From assembly GCA_020634495.1 (NCBI GenBank), contig JACKBR010000003.1, positions 1 to 64,000 of the forward strand: a stretch of 64,000 nucleotides of DNA. The letters run 5' to 3'. Under the pieces are notes generated by a model, which searched no databases, had not been told where the DNA came from, and was given only the letters and a program-made list of their open reading frames with translations. Shown here piece by piece: positions 41,119-50,057 of this stretch. Made by a program: the position numbers and the translations under genes. This stretch comes from Ardenticatenaceae bacterium. Its GTDB lineage: Bacteria > Chloroflexota > Anaerolineae > Promineifilales > Promineifilaceae. Every line of letters starts with the position of its first letter. The first letter of the stretch is position 1.

Positions 41119-44100
41119 ATGACCAAACAGATGATAACCATCGATGGCAACGAGGCGGCTGCCAGAGTCGCCCACAAAATCAACGAAGTCATTGCCATCT
41201 ACCCCATCACACCATCGTCCCCGATGGGTGAGTGGGCAGACCAATGGTCTGCAGAAGGCAGCCCCAATATTTGGGGTTCCATTCCTCTAGTCGTAGAAAT
41301 GCAAGCGGAAGGTGGCGCTGCCGGGGCTGTGCATGGCTCATTGCAGGCAGGCGCTCTTACAACCACCTTTACCGCTTCTCAGGGCCTGCTGCTAATGATT
41401 CCCAACATGTACAAAATTGCAGGGGAACTTACTTCAACTGTCTTCCACATTGCGGCCCGTTCTGTGGCGGCTCAGGCACTTTCCATTTTTGGCGACCATT
41501 CAGATGTAATGGCTGCGCGGAACACGGGTTTTGCCCTTTTGTCGGCAAATTCTATTCAAGAAGTCACAGATTTTGCCCTTATTTCTTCCGCTGCCACATT
41601 AGAAGCGCGGGTTCCCTTCCTGCACTTTTTTGATGGTTTCCGCACCTCGCATGAAATCAGCAAGATCGAGCCATTGGGAGATGATGTTCTGCGGGCCATG
41701 ATTAACGATGAACTGGTGCGGGCACACCGCGCACGCGGGCTTACGCCAGACCATCCTGTGCTGCGTGGCACGGCGCAAAACCCCGATGTCTTCTTCCAGG
41801 CGCGGGAAAGTGTGAACCCATTCTATGATGCCTGCCCTGGTATTGTGCAGGCGGCAATGGATAAATTCGCCCAGCTAACCGGGCGGCAGTACAAGTTGTT
41901 TGAATATATTGGCGCTCCTGACGCCGAGCGGGTTATTGTGCTGATGGGCTCCGGTGCCGAAACGGCCGAATCCACCGCAGAATTCCTGGCAAACCAGGGT
42001 GAAAAAGTTGGCGTTATTAAAGTACGCTTGTATCGGCCGTTTTCTGCCGATGCCTTCGTCCAGGCCCTGCCGCCAACCGTTAAGGCCATTGCCGCCTTAG
42101 ACCGCACCAAGGAGCCAGGCGCAGGCGGTGAGCCGCTTTACCTTGACCTGGTTTCGGCCGTTGTCGATGCCGTAGCAGAAGGCAAAGCCCCATTCAAAAT
42201 AATGCCCCGCATCATTGGCGGACGCTATGGTTTGTCCTCCAAAGAATTTACCCCCGGCATGGTCAAAGCCGTGTTCGACGAGCTGGCAAAACCCAGCCCG
42301 AAGAACCATTTCACGGTTGGCATCAACGATGATGTGACCCACACCAGCCTGACCTGGGACAAATCGTTCGACATCGAAAGTGACGACGTGGTTCGCGCTG
42401 TCTTTTACGGTCTTGGGTCTGACGGAACGGTGGGCGCTAACAAAAACTCCATCAAGATTATTGGTGAAGATACGCCAAATTATGCCCAGGCTTACTTTGT
42501 GTACGATTCTAAGAAAGCGGGTTCTGTGACCGTATCTCATTTGCGCTTTGGCAAAAAGCAAATCCGCGCACCCTACCTCATCGAGAGCGCCAGCTTTGTG
42601 GGCGTTCACCAGTTTACCTTTTTAGAGCGGTACGATGTGCTGAGATTGGCCTCGCCTGGCGCTACCTTCCTGTTGAACAGTCCCTACGGCCCGGAGGAGG
42701 TGTGGGACAAGATGCCGCGCAGCACGCAGCAGGCGATTATTGACAAGAAATTGAAGTTTTATGTGGTGGATGGTTACCAGGTGGCCAAAGAAACAAGAAT
42801 GGGTCGCCGCATCAACACCATCATGCAAACTTGCTTCTTTGCCCTTAGCGGTGTGCTGCCGACAGATGAGGCAATTGACGCCATTAAAACGGCCATCAAG
42901 AAAACCTATGGCAAACGGGGCGAGGCTGTTGTGGAACAAAATTACGCAGCAGTTGACGCAGCGCTGGCCCACCTGCACCACGTTACTGTGCCAGCTAGCG
43001 TGACAAGTGATTTTGAACGGCCGTCTATCGTTCCAGAATTCGCCCCAGAGTTCATCCAATCCGTTACCGCCCGCATCATTGAAGGCTTAGGAGATGAACT
43101 GCCAGTGAGCGCCTTGCCGGTGGATGGCACCTATCCCACAGGCACTACCAAATGGGAAAAGCGCAACATCGCTACCGAAATTCCAGTTTGGGATCCCGAC
43201 ATCTGTATTCAATGTGGCAAATGTGCCTTTGTATGCCCCCATTCCGTCATTCGGATGAAGGTGTATGATCCCGCTCAGCTCGAAAGCGCACCGGCCACCT
43301 TTAAATCCACCGAGGCACGTTATAAAGAGTTCAAGGGACAATCATTCACCTTGCAGGTAGCTCCAGAAGATTGTACTGGGTGCAGCCTTTGTGTAGAGGT
43401 TTGTCCGGTCAAGAATAAGAAGCAGCCAAAATTCAAAGCCATTAACATGAAACCGCAAGCGCCACTGCGCGAGCCAGAACGGGAAAACTGGGACTTCTTC
43501 CAAGATTTGCCGAACGTAGATCGCACCACCATCCCGCTAAACCAGGTGAAATACAATCAGCTGCTCGATCCGCTGTTTGAGTTCTCTGGGGCATGTGCTG
43601 GCTGTGGCGAAACACCCTACCTGGGCTTGCTCAGCCGCCTGTTCGGCGACCGCGCCGTTATTGCCAATGCCACAGGCTGTTCTTCAATCTACGGAGGCAA
43701 TTTGCCCACCACACCCTGGGCGCAAAATGCAGACGGCCGTGGCCCTGCCTGGTCCAATTCCCTGTTTGAAGATAATGCCGAATTTGGCATGGGGATGCGC
43801 GTTGCGCTAGACCAACGGCTGGAAGCAGCCACCAATACCCTGCGCGACTTGCGCGATGTGCTCGGCACTGTATTGGTAGACAGCATTGTCTATGCTGACC
43901 AGATGACCGAAGCAGATATCCAGGCCCAGCGCGGCCGGGTTGAAGAGCTCAAAGAGCGCATTAAAGATCTGCTATCTGGCAAGGAACACGGCGTTGGCAA
44001 CTTCCAGGGCCGTCTGGCAAATCTACTGAGCATGGCAGACATTCTGGTAAAGAAGAGTGTTTGGATTGTGGGCGGTGATGGCTGGGCTTACGACATTGGC

Positions 44101-44709
44101 TTTGGCGGTTTGGACCATGTGTTGGCCTCCGGGCGAAATGTGAATGTGCTGGTGCTGGATACTGAAGTGTACTCCAATACTGGCGGGCAGATGTCTAAAG
44201 CAACGCCGCGAGGAGCGGTAGCCAAATTTGCCGCTGCTGGTAAACCAATGCCTAAGAAAGATTTAGGTTTGCTGGCGATTAGCTATGGCAATATTTATGT
44301 GGCGCGGGTGGCATTTGGCGCGAAGGATGCCCAGACCGTGCGTGCCTTCCAAGAAGCAGAAGCTTACGATGGGCCATCGCTAATTATTGCTTACAGCCAT
44401 TGTATTGCTCATGGTTATGACCTGAAGTTTGGCCTGGAACAACAGGCGGCAGCGGTAGACAGTGGTCATTGGCCGCTCTACAGGTTCAATCCTGATGTAG
44501 CGGGAACCGGGCAGAATCCATTTGCCTTGGACAGCCGCCCGCCGAAGAAGTCGCTGGAAAGCTATATTTACCGTGAAGGTCGCTACCGCATTTTGCAGCA
44601 GAGCAACCCGCAGGCGGCAGAACGGCTGCTGGAATTGGCAAAGCAGGATGTGGCAGACCGTTGGACAACTTATAAGCAATTGGCCGGCATCAACGGCACG
44701 TCTGAATGA
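41119..44709 (+). CDS. nifJ: Pyruvate:ferredoxin (flavodoxin) oxidoreductase
   Basis: PFOR oxidises pyruvate to acetyl-CoA and CO2 with ferredoxin, and can run as pyruvate synthase. The 1196-residue chain is the fused form. Domain order is the pyrimidine-binding domain (AIYPITPSSPMGEWAD), the transketolase C-terminal-like domain (GSGAETAES), the gamma domain (GLGSDGTVGANKNS), two [4Fe-4S] clusters in CIQCGKCAFVCP and CTGCSLCVEVCP, and the TPP domain with CAGCGETPY, GCSSIYGG and a later cysteine-less tail. AAGGAG precedes the ATG. It is followed by a DHODH-like gene behind a terminator. Confidence 0.97.
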   Translation: MTKQMITIDGNEAAARVAHKINEVIAIYPITPSSPMGEWADQWSAEGSPNIWGSIPLVVEMQAEGGAAGAVHGSLQAGALTTTFTASQGLLLMIPNMYKIAGELTSTVFHIAARSVAAQALSIFGDHSDVMAARNTGFALLSANSIQEVTDFALISSAATLEARVPFLHFFDGFRTSHEISKIEPLGDDVLRAMINDELVRAHRARGLTPDHPVLRGTAQNPDVFFQARESVNPFYDACPGIVQAAMDKFAQLTGRQYKLFEYIGAPDAERVIVLMGSGAETAESTAEFLANQGEKVGVIKVRLYRPFSADAFVQALPPTVKAIAALDRTKEPGAGGEPLYLDLVSAVVDAVAEGKAPFKIMPRIIGGRYGLSSKEFTPGMVKAVFDELAKPSPKNHFTVGINDDVTHTSLTWDKSFDIESDDVVRAVFYGLGSDGTVGANKNSIKIIGEDTPNYAQAYFVYDSKKAGSVTVSHLRFGKKQIRAPYLIESASFVGVHQFTFLERYDVLRLASPGATFLLNSPYGPEEVWDKMPRSTQQAIIDKKLKFYVVDGYQVAKETRMGRRINTIMQTCFFALSGVLPTDEAIDAIKTAIKKTYGKRGEAVVEQNYAAVDAALAHLHHVTVPASVTSDFERPSIVPEFAPEFIQSVTARIIEGLGDELPVSALPVDGTYPTGTTKWEKRNIATEIPVWDPDICIQCGKCAFVCPHSVIRMKVYDPAQLESAPATFKSTEARYKEFKGQSFTLQVAPEDCTGCSLCVEVCPVKNKKQPKFKAINMKPQAPLREPERENWDFFQDLPNVDRTTIPLNQVKYNQLLDPLFEFSGACAGCGETPYLGLLSRLFGDRAVIANATGCSSIYGGNLPTTPWAQNADGRGPAWSNSLFEDNAEFGMGMRVALDQRLEAATNTLRDLRDVLGTVLVDSIVYADQMTEADIQAQRGRVEELKERIKDLLSGKEHGVGNFQGRLANLLSMADILVKKSVWIVGGDGWAYDIGFGGLDHVLASGRNVNVLVLDTEVYSNTGGQMSKATPRGAVAKFAAAGKPMPKKDLGLLAISYGNIYVARVAFGAKDAQTVRAFQEAEAYDGPSLIIAYSHCIAHGYDLKFGLEQQAAAVDSGHWPLYRFNPDVAGTGQNPFALDSRPPKKSLESYIYREGRYRILQQSNPQAAERLLELAKQDVADRWTTYKQLAGINGTSE

Positions 44710-44716
44710 AACAAAA

Positions 44717-44776
44717 ATCTCCCGCAGGCTCCCTTTGTGGGAACCATGAGGGGTAAGCCTGCGGGAGGTTTGCTTT
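44717..44776 (+). terminator. PFOR terminator with the CTCCCGCAGG stem
   Basis: AATCTCCCGCAGGCT and AGCCTGCGGGAGGTT pair over about 14 positions with one wobble, followed by TGCTTTTT. The stem matches the hairpin at 27559. The DHODH-like start follows directly at 44790. Confidence 0.8.
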
Positions 44777-44789
44777 TTAGGAGGCTGAA

Positions 44790-45818
44790 ATGAACTTAAA
44801 GACAAATTATTTGGGTCTAGAATTGGAAAACCCGTTGGTGCCGTCCTCATCGCCGCTGTCTCGCACTTTGGATGGTTTGCGGCAAATGGAAGATGCTGGG
44901 GCAGGCGCTGTTGTGCTGTATTCTCTGTTTGAGGAGCAAATTTTGCAGGAAAGCCACACGCTGAACGAGCATTTGCTCCAGGGAACGGAAAGTTTTGCTG
45001 AGGCTTTGAATTATTTCCCAGAAGCGCCTGAGTTTAAGCATGGGCCAGATGTATATTTAAACCACATTCGGCGGGCTAAAGAGGCGCTTAATATTCCGGT
45101 AATTGCCAGCTTGAACGGGGTTTCGGACGGTTGGTGGATTCGCTATGCCAAGGATATTGAACAGGCTGGGGCGGATGCGCTGGAGCTGAACATTTATTAT
45201 TTGCCAACCAGTTTGGATGAGAGCAGCGCGGAAGTTGAGTCGCTTTATCTGGATGCTTTGGCGCATGTTAAAAATGCGGTTTCTATTCCGGTGGCTATGA
45301 AGCTGAGCCCGTATTTTAGTGCGATGGGCAATATGGCTAAGCGGCTGGTGGAAGCCAAGGCTGATGGCCTGGTGCTATTCAATCGGTTCTACCAACCAGA
45401 CCTCGATTTGGAGAATTTGGCGGTTGTGCCGAATCTGGTGCTGAGCAATTCAACTGAGATGCGGCTGCCGCTGCGGTGGATTGCAATTTTATACGGCCGT
45501 ATCCAGGCCGACCTGGCGCTAACTTCCGGTATTCATACCGTAACAGATGTCCTAAAAGGCATTGCTGCTGGCGCATCCGTTACCATGCTCGCTTCTGAAC
45601 TGTTGCGCAATGGCGTGGAGCGCATTTCAGTGCTTCGTGATGGGGTTGTAGACTGGCTAGAAGAAAACGAATATGAATCTCTAGACCAATTACGGGGCAG
45701 CCTGAGCCAGATTAACTGCGCCGAGCCGGCCGCCTTTGAACGAGCCAACTACATGCGCGTCCTTAGCTCTTATTCCGCAGATTATGGCTGGGACGTGAGA
45801 CATCTATCGTTTGATTAA
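44790..45818 (+). CDS. Dihydroorotate dehydrogenase-like flavoprotein
   Basis: The 342-residue protein is a DHODH-family TIM barrel: [20 protein letters not shown] at the start, [28 protein letters not shown] and [14 protein letters not shown]. The family member that follows nifJ in many bacteria is not a pyrimidine enzyme by proof; its reaction is unknown. An electron-transfer link with ferredoxin or PFOR is suggested by the repeated neighbourhood. AGGAGG precedes the ATG. Confidence 0.88.
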   Translation: MNLKTNYLGLELENPLVPSSSPLSRTLDGLRQMEDAGAGAVVLYSLFEEQILQESHTLNEHLLQGTESFAEALNYFPEAPEFKHGPDVYLNHIRRAKEALNIPVIASLNGVSDGWWIRYAKDIEQAGADALELNIYYLPTSLDESSAEVESLYLDALAHVKNAVSIPVAMKLSPYFSAMGNMAKRLVEAKADGLVLFNRFYQPDLDLENLAVVPNLVLSNSTEMRLPLRWIAILYGRIQADLALTSGIHTVTDVLKGIAAGASVTMLASELLRNGVERISVLRDGVVDWLEENEYESLDQLRGSLSQINCAEPAAFERANYMRVLSSYSADYGWDVRHLSFD

Positions 45819-45837
45819 ATACTTATCCGAATATTAG

Positions 45838-45912
45838 CCACAGAGTTCACAGAGGGTTTTTGAGTTTAGGTTCAATCCCTCTGGATTCTCTTTTTTCTCT
45901 GTGGCTTTTTTT
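45838..45912. repeat. GCCACAGAG...CTCTGTGGC inverted repeat element
   Basis: GCCACAGAGTTCACAGAGGG on the left and CTCTTTTTTCTCTGTGGC on the right frame a 75-base element with a T-run at its end. It resembles the element at 32829-32890. Confidence 0.7.
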
Positions 45913-45943
45913 GAGTCTGCTTTGTGGCAGGCGTAAACACAAA

Positions 45944-45990
45944 CAGGACTTACGCAATTGGTTATTGCCAGGCGTAAGTCCTGTTTTTTT
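45944..45990 (+). terminator. Terminator after the DHODH-like gene
   Basis: CAGGACTTACGC (45944-45955) and GCGTAAGTCCTG (45972-45983) pair perfectly around a 16-base loop and are followed by seven T. It also separates this gene from the minus-strand response regulator ending at 46009. Confidence 0.9.
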
Positions 45991-46008
45991 GTGGAATTTG
46001 GCTAACGG

Positions 46009-46437
46009 TTAGCTGTTGTTGCCACCTAGCCAAAGCAAATTCTTAATGCTTTTCATTAAGTTTTCCGGCGAGACTGATTTGTGTAAGAAGTCATCTGCAC
46101 CAGCCTTGTAGGCCCGTTCTCTATCATTTAACCCGTCGGCAAGGCTCTGGCCTTTAATTTGGGGGCCGTCAAGTTGGCCTTTTGCCGACAACATAATGAC
46201 ACCGATCTTGGCTGTATCTGGGTTTGCTTTAAGTCGTTGGCAAACTTTGTAGCCGCTCATATCAGGCATGACAATATCAAGAAGAATGATGTCAGGTATC
46301 AGCATTCTTGCTTTAACAAGCGCTTCTTTGCCGTTTAATGCTTTATGGACTTCATATCCTTGGGGTTGTAATACCCTGATGAGAGTTTCGACAATAGTGG
46401 GACTATCATCAACTACCAATATTCTTGTTGGACTCAT
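46009..46437 (-). CDS. CheY-like response regulator with an internal insert
   Basis: The 142-residue receiver has pocket residues Asp10-Asp11, phosphoacceptor Asp54 in LLDIVMPDMSG and a lysine in LHKSVSPE. Between beta-4 and alpha-4, where most receivers run straight on, it has about 20 extra residues (GQLDGPQIKGQSLADGLNDR). It is encoded downstream of cheA on the same strand, so it is the likely CheY or PilG/H-type partner of this system. Confidence 0.9.
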   Translation of the reverse strand: MSPTRILVVDDSPTIVETLIRVLQPQGYEVHKALNGKEALVKARMLIPDIILLDIVMPDMSGYKVCQRLKANPDTAKIGVIMLSAKGQLDGPQIKGQSLADGLNDRERAYKAGADDFLHKSVSPENLMKSIKNLLWLGGNNS

Positions 46438-46552
46438 CGTTTTTACTGTCCTATCAAATAGTTAGTTCCAATTCCTGTTTCAAGTTGAGAAATTGGGTTA
46501 CTTCTCTAATTTCTTCCAATTTATGGGTTACTCATATCAATTTATGATGACT

Positions 46553-48949
46553 TTACAAGATTAATTGTTCGATTGTGTCCAGTAAATTGCCCTGGTCAAA
46601 GCTGCTTTTGACAATGTAGGCGTCGGCACCAGCTTCAATACCACGCGCCTTGGAAGCTGGTGAGTCTAATGAAGTGACTAAAATAAAGGGAATGTTGCTG
46701 TATCGGCTATCTTGCTTTACCCGCCTGGCCAGCCCAAAGCCGTCCAGGTGGGGCATTTCAACATCAGAGATAACCAGGTTTGGCAGATCTTCCGTGAGCA
46801 GCAGGTTAAAGGCTTCTTCGCCATCGGTAGCCAGCTTAACGCGGTAGCCTGCTGCTTCGAGGATGTTTTTCTCTAAGGTGCGAGTGGTGATGGAATCATC
46901 GACAACGAGAATGGTTTTTTCAACTTTGGTAGGGGGTGGGGCGGAAACGGCCGTTTTAATTTGATGTGTTGTTGCACCAGTGGCCAATTTCAAAATGTCT
47001 GCCGCGTGCAGCACCAAAACAACTTCACCCGACCCCAGCACGGTTGCCCCAGCAATGCCACCAACTTTTATCAGCTGTTGGCCCAAATTCTTCATCACGA
47101 TTTCTTGTTCGCCCTCTAAATTATTGACAACCAGACCAAGACGCTTTTCCGCCACATTAATAATCACAACGGTTAAGCGGTCGGTATCCTTCCCGTCCAC
47201 CTGGCTTTGTGGAAGATGCAAAATGTCCTCAAGCCAGGCCAGCGCAATGGGCTTGCCCTCATCTAAAATGGCGCTCTTGCCCATCATCGTGTTGATCTCG
47301 CTGTGTTTTACCTGAACCATGCGCACGATATTGGTTAACGGTAAAGCAAAAAGCTGCCCGCCCGCGCTTACCAGCAATCCCCTGGAACTGGCCAGCGTGA
47401 GTGGCAAAGTCATAGAAAATGTTGTTCCCTGGCCAGGCTCAAAGCGAACATCCAGAATGCCTTGCAAATCCTCAATATTCTTTCGCACCACGTCCATGCC
47501 CACGCCCCGGCCCGAAATATTTGTGATGATTGGGCTGGTTGACAGGCCAGATCTAAAAACCAACATGGCAACGTCTTCATCATCTAGCTGATTGGCTTCG
47601 TCTTGGTTGAGCAGACCTTTGCTAACGGCCGTATGGCGCAGCTTATCTAAATCTAGTCCAGCGCCGTCATCAGAAACGCTAATGACAACATTGTTCCCTT
47701 GCTGCGATGCAGCCAGAGTAATCTCGCCAAGAGCCGGTTTGCCAACCTTTTGACGCTGTTCTGCGGTTTCTATGCCGTGGTCGGCGGCATTGCGCAGCAA
47801 ATGGATGAGCGGGTCTTTTATCTGTTCCAATACCCGCTTATCTAGCTCTGTATCATCCCCCAGGATTTCCAGGTTGATTTGTTTGTTTTGCTCACGAGCC
47901 ACATCCCGCACAATACGGCCGAATGTCGCCGTAATCGTCGCCAGGGGCAACATGCGCATCCGCTTAATTTCATCCTGGAGCTCATTGATGTTCAAAGAGA
48001 GCCGCATGATGTCATTAGCAAACTGCCGGTAGAGCGTATTAATCTGGGTATTAAATTGACGAGGATGATCTTGATTGTGGTAAATAAATTCCAGCAAGGC
48101 AGCCACATCAGTCGAGTGCTCATTAAAACTTTTTGCGCTGCTGCCGTTGACCCGGTTGTGATTGCGCAATAGCCGGTTGTGGTGCGGGCGCAATCCGTGC
48201 CACTTCTTTTGCCATTCAGCAATGGCCATTTCTAGCTGGTGAACTTCTACCAACCGCTGTTCTGCCCGAATTTTTGCCGCCAACAATTCACTAGATTGAG
48301 CCATTAACGCATCGAGCTTGTTCACAGAAACCCGCACGGTCTGATCGCCCGCATGATTCTTTTTGGCGGGCATATCTGGCCGCTTTCTGCCTTCTTTTTC
48401 AGAGGTGGGGGCCAGGGGTTCTGGCTTGTCTTGCAGTTTGGCGGGAGACTGAGAAGCAGGCGCATCTTTACTGGCAGGACTTTTCGTCTCAAAATCGGCC
48501 GTTGGGGCATCTTCAATGGGTTCTGGGCCATTTGCGGTCAATGCTTGCCTTCCAACTTCTTCTAGCTGGGTTAATAGTGCAGTGACCTCGCCAGGCATGT
48601 CGCCATTGTCTGTTTCGGCTTGTTCCAGCACTAATTCGATGGCATCTACCGCCTCATGCAGCAAGTCAAACAGGTCAGGCGAAAATGAAAGACGTCCTTC
48701 TTTGGCGTGGAGGAGCACATCTTCCAGCACATGCCCCAGCCTGGCAACGGTGGGAACATTTACGGCCTGGGCGGCCCCTTTCATGCTGTGTGCCGCCCGG
48801 AACACTTCTTCTAAGATGACCTTTTGTTCTGGGGGTTCTGGCCGCCCTTCTAAGGCAAGCAGGCCCTGAGTGATGTTCTGGACATGCTCTTTTTGCTCAA
48901 CCTTGAAGGTTGGTATGAGTTCTTGGCGAATTTCCTTACTTAATTCCAT
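46553..48949 (-). CDS. cheA: CheA-type hybrid histidine kinase with C-terminal receiver
   Basis: The 798-residue protein has an HPt domain with His54 in RAAHSMKGAAQ, a linker of about 80 low-complexity residues, the dimerisation helices, a HATPase domain (HLLRNAADHGIE, VSDDGAGLD, SGRGVGMDVV), a CheW-like domain (SRGLLVSAGGQLFALPL), and a receiver (ILVVDDSITTRTLEKNIL, SDVEMPHLDGFGL). One HPt and one C-terminal receiver is the layout of alternative-function or Pil-Chp-like CheA rather than the simple flagellar type. It is divergent from the cheW-cheR-cheW-mcp-cheB genes. Confidence 0.95.
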   Translation of the reverse strand: MELSKEIRQELIPTFKVEQKEHVQNITQGLLALEGRPEPPEQKVILEEVFRAAHSMKGAAQAVNVPTVARLGHVLEDVLLHAKEGRLSFSPDLFDLLHEAVDAIELVLEQAETDNGDMPGEVTALLTQLEEVGRQALTANGPEPIEDAPTADFETKSPASKDAPASQSPAKLQDKPEPLAPTSEKEGRKRPDMPAKKNHAGDQTVRVSVNKLDALMAQSSELLAAKIRAEQRLVEVHQLEMAIAEWQKKWHGLRPHHNRLLRNHNRVNGSSAKSFNEHSTDVAALLEFIYHNQDHPRQFNTQINTLYRQFANDIMRLSLNINELQDEIKRMRMLPLATITATFGRIVRDVAREQNKQINLEILGDDTELDKRVLEQIKDPLIHLLRNAADHGIETAEQRQKVGKPALGEITLAASQQGNNVVISVSDDGAGLDLDKLRHTAVSKGLLNQDEANQLDDEDVAMLVFRSGLSTSPIITNISGRGVGMDVVRKNIEDLQGILDVRFEPGQGTTFSMTLPLTLASSRGLLVSAGGQLFALPLTNIVRMVQVKHSEINTMMGKSAILDEGKPIALAWLEDILHLPQSQVDGKDTDRLTVVIINVAEKRLGLVVNNLEGEQEIVMKNLGQQLIKVGGIAGATVLGSGEVVLVLHAADILKLATGATTHQIKTAVSAPPPTKVEKTILVVDDSITTRTLEKNILEAAGYRVKLATDGEEAFNLLLTEDLPNLVISDVEMPHLDGFGLARRVKQDSRYSNIPFILVTSLDSPASKARGIEAGADAYIVKSSFDQGNLLDTIEQLIL

Positions 48950-49477
48950 CTAATTCTTTGCTACAGAGCCTAAGTGGAGAACAAAAAGTCCTTTAAAAAC
49001 AAACGTCTCATTTGAGCTTTCTGTTCTCCTGAAAGTAAATCACAGGTTGCGCTCAGGTTTTAAGCAACTTTTCGTGATTTACTTAAGCAAATCTACAGAA
49101 ATAAACCTGTCTGTAAGGTTTAATAATATTAAAGGGAGAATAAATATGTCGTGACTGGCTGACAATCACGCATAGGTACCAGCTAGCTCTGGTGATTTTA
49201 GAGCGGTAGAGATGGGTTGGTACCCCTCACCTATGATAAATATGCTATCGTGCAACGCCTGCCTTTATTACATAATTATTTTATAAAAATGTGCCAACGG
49301 TTAACTGTTTGTCGGTTTGTTTCTTACTAAAAATTCAACTGTGCAAACCGGCAAACCTCGCGGTGTCGCGGAGTTCCATTTTTAGAATTTATTCGCGACA
49401 CGCTTATGTAGGAAAAGTGGGTTTAATTTGCAAAAAAATGGTTGGTAACAACGGAATGTGGGAGCGATTGGAAGAGC
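48950..49477. other. Divergent 528-base spacer between cheA and cheW
   Basis: Promoters for both halves of the chemosensory cluster must lie here. A hairpin is formed by AGTAAATCAC (49034-49043) and GTGATTTACT (49074-49083), with GTTGC/GCAAC inside. Two GGTACC sites near 49176 and 49225 frame another partly self-complementary stretch. No gene or known riboswitch was recognised, and coding potential is low. Confidence 0.5.
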
Positions 49478-50053
49478 ATGATTAATTGGGACAGCAGCCA
49501 CAACAGCCTGGGCATGATGGCAACTGGAAGCATCACCATTTTAACTTTTCAAATGAATGGGCAGGTGTATGGTTTGCCGGTTACGGCCGTTCGCCAGCTC
49601 ATCGAAATGGTAAAAATTGCTGAATTGCCACAGGCCCCCCCGGCCATCCAAGGGGTGATCAATGTGCATGGTCAAATTGTGCCCGTTATGGATTTGCGCT
49701 TATGTTTTGGCCTGGAATTCAAACCGTACGGTTTACGCACGCCCATTATTCTTTTGGAAGCAAACGGCCGTATGTTTGGGCTTGTCGTTGATGAAGTTGC
49801 CACCGTCCTCACCATCAATTCAATCGATATACAAACCAGCAACAAAATTATTGACCAGGAAAACATAGCTGCCCCTGGCCAAACTAACTACCTCTCTTCA
49901 GTTGCCAAAATTAACAACCAAATAGTCATGATCCTGGATGTAGATTGCCTGTTAAGCCAAGAACAGGCGTCCAAACTGACACAGCTATTTATTCAACAGC
50001 AAATTGAACCAAACACCGAAGCTGCAAAAAACAAAGCGCTAACAGGAGTATAA
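49478..50053 (+). CDS. cheW: CheW-type coupling protein
   Basis: CheW links receptors to CheA. I choose the ATG at 49478 (MINWDSSHNS), behind GGAAGA; an upstream ATG at 49442 has no clear ribosome site. The 191-residue product has the two five-strand barrels: ILTFQMNGQVYGLPV, VINVHGQIVPVMDLR, GLVVDEVATVLTI and IVMILDVDCLL. A C-terminal tail of about 25 residues beyond the fold is unusual. The cheR gene follows after four bases. Confidence 0.92.
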   Translation: MINWDSSHNSLGMMATGSITILTFQMNGQVYGLPVTAVRQLIEMVKIAELPQAPPAIQGVINVHGQIVPVMDLRLCFGLEFKPYGLRTPIILLEANGRMFGLVVDEVATVLTINSIDIQTSNKIIDQENIAAPGQTNYLSSVAKINNQIVMILDVDCLLSQEQASKLTQLFIQQQIEPNTEAAKNKALTGV

Positions 50054-50057
50054 AAGA

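Noticed and set aside
48950..49477. Possible riboswitch or small RNA in the cheA-cheW spacer
   Set aside because: Hairpins are present, but no known riboswitch consensus or terminator-like expression platform could be matched, so only the spacer is reported.
49291..49485. Plus-strand frame upstream of cheW
   Set aside because: It overlaps the chosen cheW start, lacks a ribosome site, and its composition does not look coding.
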